Assembly (NCBI GenBank): GCA_017646225.1
Contig: JAGCMZ010000234.1
Span: 1 to 9,826 of the forward strand
Source of the DNA: Paludibacteraceae bacterium
GTDB lineage: Bacteria > Bacteroidota > Bacteroidia > Bacteroidales > Paludibacteraceae
Direction of reading: 5' to 3'
Length of the DNA: 9,826 bases
Part shown: piece after piece, positions 5,504 to 9,826 of the stretch
Numbering within the stretch: position 1 is the first letter of the stretch
Layout: every line of letters begins with the position of its first letter
Program-made: the position numbers and the translations under genes
Notes under the pieces: model-generated
Databases searched by the model: none
Seen by the model: the letters and a program-made list of their open reading frames with translations, nothing else
What the model was told of the DNA's origin: nothing

Positions 5504-5986
5504 TTAGAACAAGTAACGTACGCCCAAAGCGATAGCACCTGCATATAAACCATCAGTGCAGAAACCTACACCACCATAAGCACTAGCTACGCCAATGATA
5601 GGACGATAGTCTAACGATAGTTGCATGGGGAACCAGAAGTTGTATTCAATACCCAAACGACCAGCTACACCACCAAAACCTACAACAGGGCCAAATCCGT
5701 AGATACCAGCACCAGCACCTACACCAGCATACCAGTTCCAAGAACCTTTTTCGTTCCATGGAATAGTTAGACCACCAGGGTTGATCCAATCGTAAGTAGC
5801 AGCAGCTTCAATACCACCAAAACCAGGAAGACCTAGGTCGATGTTAACCATGTTGCTTTCGCCCAAACCGTGTTGGTAAGAAACTTCAAAACCGTAACCG
5901 ATACGACCACCAATAGCACGTGGTTGCGCTACAGCGATAGCAGCAAATGCTGCCATAATAAATACAATTAATCCAAATTTTTTCAT
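5504..5986 (-). CDS. Small exported glycine-rich beta-barrel-like protein
   Basis: This is a 160-residue protein with signal peptide MKKFGLIVFIMAAFAAIAVA (1-20), cleaved probably before Q21. The mature part alternates aromatic and small residues (GRIGYGFEVSYQHG, WNWYAGVGAGAGIYGFGP, RLGIEYNFWFPMQLSLDYRP). It ends in GVRYLF, an aromatic C-terminus typical of outer-membrane barrels. About eight short strands seem possible, suggesting a small OmpW/OmpX-like barrel, but the precise family is not recognised. The start at ATG 5986 was preferred over an in-frame TTG at 6025 for two reasons: the signal peptide begins at 5986, and the TTG sits inside the promoter's -7 box. It forms a single-gene unit with its own promoter and terminator. 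The position after the PorP/SprF gene hints at a cell-envelope role, but no direct link is shown. Confidence 0.85.
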   Translation of the reverse strand: MKKFGLIVFIMAAFAAIAVAQPRAIGGRIGYGFEVSYQHGLGESNMVNIDLGLPGFGGIEAAATYDWINPGGLTIPWNEKGSWNWYAGVGAGAGIYGFGPVVGFGGVAGRLGIEYNFWFPMQLSLDYRPIIGVASAYGGVGFCTDGLYAGAIALGVRYLF

Positions 5987-6022
5987 GATTCTATTTTTTA
6001 GAATTAATAAATATCTCTTGCA

Positions 6023-6054
6023 CAAAAGTACTGTTTGTGCGCAGTAATATGCAA
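6023..6054 (-). promoter_or_regulatory. Promoter of the small beta-barrel gene
   Basis: The -7 box is TACTTTTG (6030-6023), matching TAnnTTTG. A -33 TTG (6054-6052) lies 21 bases upstream. Transcription would begin near 6017, giving a leader of about 30 bases. That leader contains a short hairpin, ATTCTA/TAGAAT, just before ATG 5986. Confidence 0.7.
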
Positions 6055-6098
6055 GTTTATCTTAAGAAAAATTCTCATTTTAACATTTCTATTACATT

Positions 6099-7094
6099 TT
6101 AGTAACAGAAGAACGAACGGTCGTTGGGTCGTTTTTCCAAGAATCGGTAACTCAAAACAATCTCGTGCGAACCACCCGAAATATTCACCAACGATGAAAT
6201 ACTTACGTCGTAACTATACGACAAGCTAAAGCCTGCATACGAACCACCAATGCTAATTTTAAAGGCATCGGTACTGCTCAATCCTTCTGGCGAGTGGAAA
6301 GGAATACCACGGTAACCCACACCTACCATAAAGTATTTACGGTGATACATGGCATCGATATCAATTTGGTGGTATTGTCCTTGCCATTGATACAATACGG
6401 CAAAGGTTACATCGTCTTTGGGATCGTATTTGCCATATCCTTTAGAAATAGGAATCATCCCTGCGGCAAATACATTCAGTTTTAGGTTTTGTTTGGTTTC
6501 GGGCTGATCGGTAAACGAAATGTTATTGCCCAACAACCTATCGGCACTTACACCCCCAAAAAAGTAAGGATGGGTAAACATAACCGACACCGCTGCATCA
6601 AAACGCACCAACTGCGTGGTAGTAGCTTGAAAAGCGGTGGTTGGCAATAAACTACCATCCACGGCAATTTGGTCGGCAAACACCATGCGCGATGGGTCGA
6701 TGGTGCGATAGAACAATCCCATTTGTAAACCTGGACGGAAGAACCAGTCTTTGGTTATTTGTACCGCATAGTTGTATTGAACATTAAACTGGGTTTGCGA
6801 TAGCATACCACCGCCTTGCGACGAGTACGACATAACCGAACCAAACGACGAGCGAATGGGATGGAAATATTGGTCGTAGCCCACAACACCTGTTTGCGAG
6901 CCTTTTATATTGGACCATTGATTACGATAGGTAGCAAACACCCTACCCCCTCCGGTATAACCAGCAAACGAGGGAGCAATGGTAGTGGTAGCCGACCAAG
7001 GTTGCGACAACAAGAAATCTTGTGCTACCACGGTAGCGGTCATACCAAACAATGCGATAACAGCGATTTGAATTTTACGTGCAATTTGTTTCAT
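6099..7094 (-). CDS. PorP/SprF-family type IX secretion system outer-membrane protein
   Basis: This is a 331-residue outer-membrane beta-barrel. Residues 1-24 are a signal peptide ending TVVA before Q25. Family hallmarks are the N-terminal LSQPWSATTTIAPSFAG followed by GRVFATYRNQW (about 50-60), and the C-terminal YSYDVSISSL then GGSHEIVLSYRF (about 293-318). The length is within the usual 300-340. Members of this family include PorP of Porphyromonas and SprF of Flavobacterium. In gliding bacteria SprF is needed for export of the adhesin SprB, and such genes often sit beside large type B sorted proteins, as here. The gene starts 18 bases after the PKD protein, behind a strong Shine-Dalgarno, so co-transcription is almost certain. 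This copy is probably the dedicated partner of that protein and not the core PorP. No clear terminator follows. Confidence 0.93.
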   Translation of the reverse strand: MKQIARKIQIAVIALFGMTATVVAQDFLLSQPWSATTTIAPSFAGYTGGGRVFATYRNQWSNIKGSQTGVVGYDQYFHPIRSSFGSVMSYSSQGGGMLSQTQFNVQYNYAVQITKDWFFRPGLQMGLFYRTIDPSRMVFADQIAVDGSLLPTTAFQATTTQLVRFDAAVSVMFTHPYFFGGVSADRLLGNNISFTDQPETKQNLKLNVFAAGMIPISKGYGKYDPKDDVTFAVLYQWQGQYHQIDIDAMYHRKYFMVGVGYRGIPFHSPEGLSSTDAFKISIGGSYAGFSLSYSYDVSISSLVNISGGSHEIVLSYRFLEKRPNDRSFFCY

Positions 7095-7100
7095 ATCTTT

Positions 7101-7108
7101 CTCCTCCT
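7101..7108 (-). promoter_or_regulatory. Strong Shine-Dalgarno for the PorP/SprF gene
   Basis: AGGAGGAG lies 6 bases upstream of ATG 7094, confirming that start. Strong Shine-Dalgarno sites are unusual in Bacteroidota, and the other genes here lack one. It sits in the 18-base gap after the PKD gene's stop codon, where it would ensure translation of the second gene of the operon. Confidence 0.8.
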
Positions 7109-7112
7109 CTGT

Positions 7113-9826
7113 TTATCGAATTAATAAAATACTACCACCTTCTCGGAACGCTGTTCCATCTCGGAACCGTCCTTCGGCTTTGAATACATATACTCCTTGT
7201 GCGGCAGGTTGGTTCAAGTAATAACCATTCCAGCCTTGCAACAAGTTTTCGGTACTAAATACCATGTTACCCCATTGATTAAAGATTTCCAACTTGTAGG
7301 TATCAACGTTGCGCGATATAGGATAGAACAAGTCTAATCTGCGTTCTTCGGGCGAATAAATACCATCCAACTCTTCGCTTACGTTAGGCGTAAACGCTGT
7401 TGGGAACACAATAAACGAACCTTTGCCAACGTGGATGTAATTTTCGTATTTCAAGGTATCGGCACATCCGTTTTCGTCTACTACAATATAGGTAATATCG
7501 TATTCACCATCTTCGTAATAGGTATGAACAGGGTCTTTATCGGTCGATGCATGACCATCGCCAAAGTCCCAATAGTAACTTACTACTTTATCGGTTTCGT
7601 TAAAGAAGTGAGCCTCTGCGTTGGGCACATACAATTGAGCCGACGATACAGTAAACGATGCTTCTGGAGAAGGCAATACGGTTACAGTTTTTTCTACTTT
7701 ATCGGTTCTGTATTTACCAATAGCGGTTAGGGTTACTTTGTATACACCTGCTTTTTCGTATAGGTGCGATGGACTGCGCAAGGTAGAAGCAGCACCGTCG
7801 CCAAAGTCCCAAACATAATCGGCTTTGCCAATGGTTATGTTATCAAACTGAACTTCGAATGGTTCGCAACCGGTATCGCTTGGCATGTTAAAGCCTGCAA
7901 TAGGTTCGTCGGCACTGCGTACGCGTATATCGTCGTAAGCTTCGCAATTGTAACCTTCCAAGGTCCAACGCAAGGTGTTGTAACCAGGAGCCAAACCGGT
8001 AACGTTGGTAATTGGGCTGTGTGGGTCTTCAAACTCACCACTACCCGATACCACGGTCCAGGTACCTTTTACCGAAGAATTGTTGTAGGTTTGAGCCGAT
8101 AGGTGATATACACCGTTGGTGGTAACTCCATCTTCGCCAGCATCTGCTAGTTCTTGTAGGCTATGCGAGGTAATGTTTACAGGAATGCTATTGCTACATT
8201 CGCCGTAGTAAACTTCCCACATTACCACGTTGGTGGTACGTGTGCTCAAATCAATGACATCGGTTTGATTGCCATCGGGGGTTAGCACTTCACCATCGCC
8301 CGATACCAAAGTCCAACGGCCTTGACCAAAATCAGGCGCAGGAGCACGAAGGGTGATAAAGTCTTCGCAGATGGTAATATCGGTAGCTTCGGGTTGGGTA
8401 ATACCAGGATTGTTATTGGTTACTCTAACGGTATCGTAGTTTGCACAATAACCATCGTATACATCCCAACGGAATTTGTTTTCGCCAAATAGCAAATCTT
8501 CTACGTAAGTAATAGGTTTGTCTTCGTCCAAGATTTTACCATCTCCCGACATCAACGACCATTTTTGCCATGCATTGGCATTGGCATTTACATTGATGGC
8601 GGCAGCACTAAGTTGAGCCTTAGTAGAACAGTTAAGGGTGGTAAAGTCAACACCGGCTTCTGCCAATGGCAAGGCACGAACAACAAGTTCTTGTTCGATG
8701 GTTTGACCCACTGCACAATGGTTTCCTGGGGTTACGGTAAAGATACCACTTTGTGCATACTCGTTCAACGAAACCACAATACCACGTGTTCCTTGACCCG
8801 ACACAATTTCGAATCCGGTTGGAACGGTCCATTCGTAACGTTCAGCTCCTGCTATAGGGTCTGCTATAGACAACTGCACAGCTTCTGCATTTTTACAAAC
8901 ATAGCTAGCTAGCATGGTAATCACGCCATCTTCGGCAATAGGACTATCTACCTCTACTTTGATGTTTGCTTTTTGGCCCTCGCCACAGCGGTTAATACCA
9001 TAAACATAGATATCACCACCTAATGCATCAGCAGCAATATCAACGGTAATTTTGTTCGACCCCAAACCGCTGGCAATGGTATAGCCCTCTGGCAATACCC
9101 AAACATACTCGTCGGCATAAGGTATTTCTGGCGTGCTGTACACCTCGCTCGAACCACGGCATACTTTGGTGCTACCTACTATGGTTTGTGCATCGCGAGG
9201 AAGCAGACCCACCGAGTTGACAATTTCTTTGCCCAAGGTAGTTTTACAACGTTCGCCCGATGTAATACTTTCGAACAAGAAACGGTTTTCGGCATCGTAA
9301 GCCGTAAAGGTAATGACATCTTCTTCGGTTTGCATAGCATGTTCGTAACGCAAATCGTTCATGTAATACACCACGTTCCATGGAGCTGCACCTGTAGCGT
9401 GCAACGTCACATTCAAAGGTTCGGGTTCGCAAATATTCGAAGGCACTTCAATCGCCAATGATGGATAACGATAGGCCGTAATATCGAACGATTCGTTTAC
9501 CTCCTTGCTACAGTATGCATTGGATACTTTGGTGATGGTATACGTTTTAAGACCTTCAAAGCGAGGAGTAATAGCCAATTTATCGTGTTGATTGGTAAAC
9601 GTACCATCTTGAATGGTTTGACCATCTACGGTATAGGTAACAGTCCAACCGCCTTCGTTGGCAAATACCATATCGATATAAGCGGGTTCGCCCAAGCAAC
9701 AATCGGCATCGGCACCTAAAATGGTTAATTCAGGTATCAAGTGCACCTCTACTGGTACCTCGCCCGATAGGGCTGCTTCGCAACCGTTATTATCAACCAC
9801 CTTAATTAATTTATAGGTACAAGTAC
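7113..9826 (-). CDS. Giant secreted PKD/Ig-like protein with T9SS type B sorting domain (5' end outside window)
   Basis: The frame is open from the right edge to TAA 7115-7113: 903 residues, C-terminal part of a larger protein. From the N-terminal side there are Cys-containing Ig/PKD-like modules. Two carry a core like YxWxxPxGxxIxSGxG (YVWVLPEGYTIASGLG and YEWTVPTGFEIVSGQG), the PKD-like repeats common in Bacteroidota. Three tandem modules follow with WxxxSGxGxx and, later, W(D/E/T)xxxGxC (approximately 8600-7920). Two classical PKD domains come next, with YVWDFGDG (near 7800) and YYWDFGDG (near 7560). The last about 100 residues (7417-7116) are the type B sorting / gliding-motility C-terminal domain: FPTAFTPN, LEIFNQWGNMVF, GWNG, GVYVFKAEGRF. 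It is exported by T9SS and presumably surface-attached, as SprB is. It heads or belongs to an operon with the PorP/SprF gene 18 bases downstream. Ligand and exact role are unknown. A GTG at 9800 is an internal valine; the frame continues past it. Confidence 0.93.
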   Translation of the reverse strand, partial: TCTYKLIKVVDNNGCEAALSGEVPVEVHLIPELTILGADADCCLGEPAYIDMVFANEGGWTVTYTVDGQTIQDGTFTNQHDKLAITPRFEGLKTYTITKVSNAYCSKEVNESFDITAYRYPSLAIEVPSNICEPEPLNVTLHATGAAPWNVVYYMNDLRYEHAMQTEEDVITFTAYDAENRFLFESITSGERCKTTLGKEIVNSVGLLPRDAQTIVGSTKVCRGSSEVYSTPEIPYADEYVWVLPEGYTIASGLGSNKITVDIAADALGGDIYVYGINRCGEGQKANIKVEVDSPIAEDGVITMLASYVCKNAEAVQLSIADPIAGAERYEWTVPTGFEIVSGQGTRGIVVSLNEYAQSGIFTVTPGNHCAVGQTIEQELVVRALPLAEAGVDFTTLNCSTKAQLSAAAINVNANANAWQKWSLMSGDGKILDEDKPITYVEDLLFGENKFRWDVYDGYCANYDTVRVTNNNPGITQPEATDITICEDFITLRAPAPDFGQGRWTLVSGDGEVLTPDGNQTDVIDLSTRTTNVVMWEVYYGECSNSIPVNITSHSLQELADAGEDGVTTNGVYHLSAQTYNNSSVKGTWTVVSGSGEFEDPHSPITNVTGLAPGYNTLRWTLEGYNCEAYDDIRVRSADEPIAGFNMPSDTGCEPFEVQFDNITIGKADYVWDFGDGAASTLRSPSHLYEKAGVYKVTLTAIGKYRTDKVEKTVTVLPSPEASFTVSSAQLYVPNAEAHFFNETDKVVSYYWDFGDGHASTDKDPVHTYYEDGEYDITYIVVDENGCADTLKYENYIHVGKGSFIVFPTAFTPNVSEELDGIYSPEERRLDLFYPISRNVDTYKLEIFNQWGNMVFSTENLLQGWNGYYLNQPAAQGVYVFKAEGRFRDGTAFREGGSILLIR

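Noticed and set aside
5987..6025. A 13-codon N-terminal extension of the small beta-barrel protein, from a TTG at 6025
   Set aside because: The TTG lies within the -7 box at 6023-6030, so it would not be transcribed, and the signal peptide starts at ATG 5986.
6088..6107. Weak hairpin overlapping the stop codon of the PorP/SprF gene
   Set aside because: There are only about five pairs including a wobble, and no T-run, so it is not credible as a terminator.
8905..8918. GCTAGCTAGC palindrome in the PKD gene
   Set aside because: It is short and isolated within coding sequence, with no partner elsewhere. Chance is sufficient.

Overview
All genes in this window lie on the minus strand. The window comes from a Bacteroidota genome, most likely order Bacteroidales. 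Three things show this. Most transcription units start with the Bacteroidota-type -7 box TAnnTTTG (1515-1522, 4394-4401, 5396-5403, 6023-6030, probably 1164-1171). Type IX secretion system (T9SS) partners are present: a PorP/SprF protein and a secreted protein with PKD domains and a type B sorting domain. An ORF6N-domain gene and a Bacteroidota-style repeat surface protein are also present. No rRNA, tRNA, CRISPR array or insertion sequence was seen.

Layout in transcription order, from the right end. 9826-7113: the C-terminal ~900 residues of a giant secreted PKD/Ig-like protein with a C-terminal T9SS type B sorting domain. 7094-6099: a PorP/SprF-family outer-membrane protein, 18 bases downstream and preceded by a strong Shine-Dalgarno, so the two form one operon. 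5986-5504: a small secreted or outer-membrane beta-barrel protein with its own promoter and terminator. 5368-4418: a transcription factor made of a complete RIC/YtfE-like di-iron hemerythrin protein fused to a LuxR-type helix-turn-helix. 4366-2714: a YidE/YbjL/AspT-family transporter with two TrkA-C domains. 2573-1578: an ORF6N-domain protein with a C-terminal phospholipase-D-like (HKD-type) segment and two coding palindromes. 1510-1235: an unannotated structured small RNA of about 276 nt with promoter, hairpins and intrinsic terminator. 1097-1: the N-terminal 365 residues of a secreted protein built from 69-residue tandem repeats, running off the left edge.

The stretch without a gene from 1098 to 1577 is explained mainly by the small RNA and its promoter. 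Bases 1098-1234 hold the leader and probable promoter of the repeat protein and nothing else recognisable. Bases 1523-1577 are AT-rich with no clear signal.

Two functional themes stand out. One is cell-surface and T9SS export: the PKD protein and its PorP/SprF partner, perhaps the small barrel and the repeat protein. The other is redox or nitrosative sensing: the di-iron/LuxR regulator, possibly linked to the transporter just downstream of it. The most interesting items are the di-iron RIC/LuxR fusion that has lost the N-terminal cysteine pair, the structured RNA with two competing pairing partners for its 5' end, and the in-frame palindromes of the ORF6N gene.
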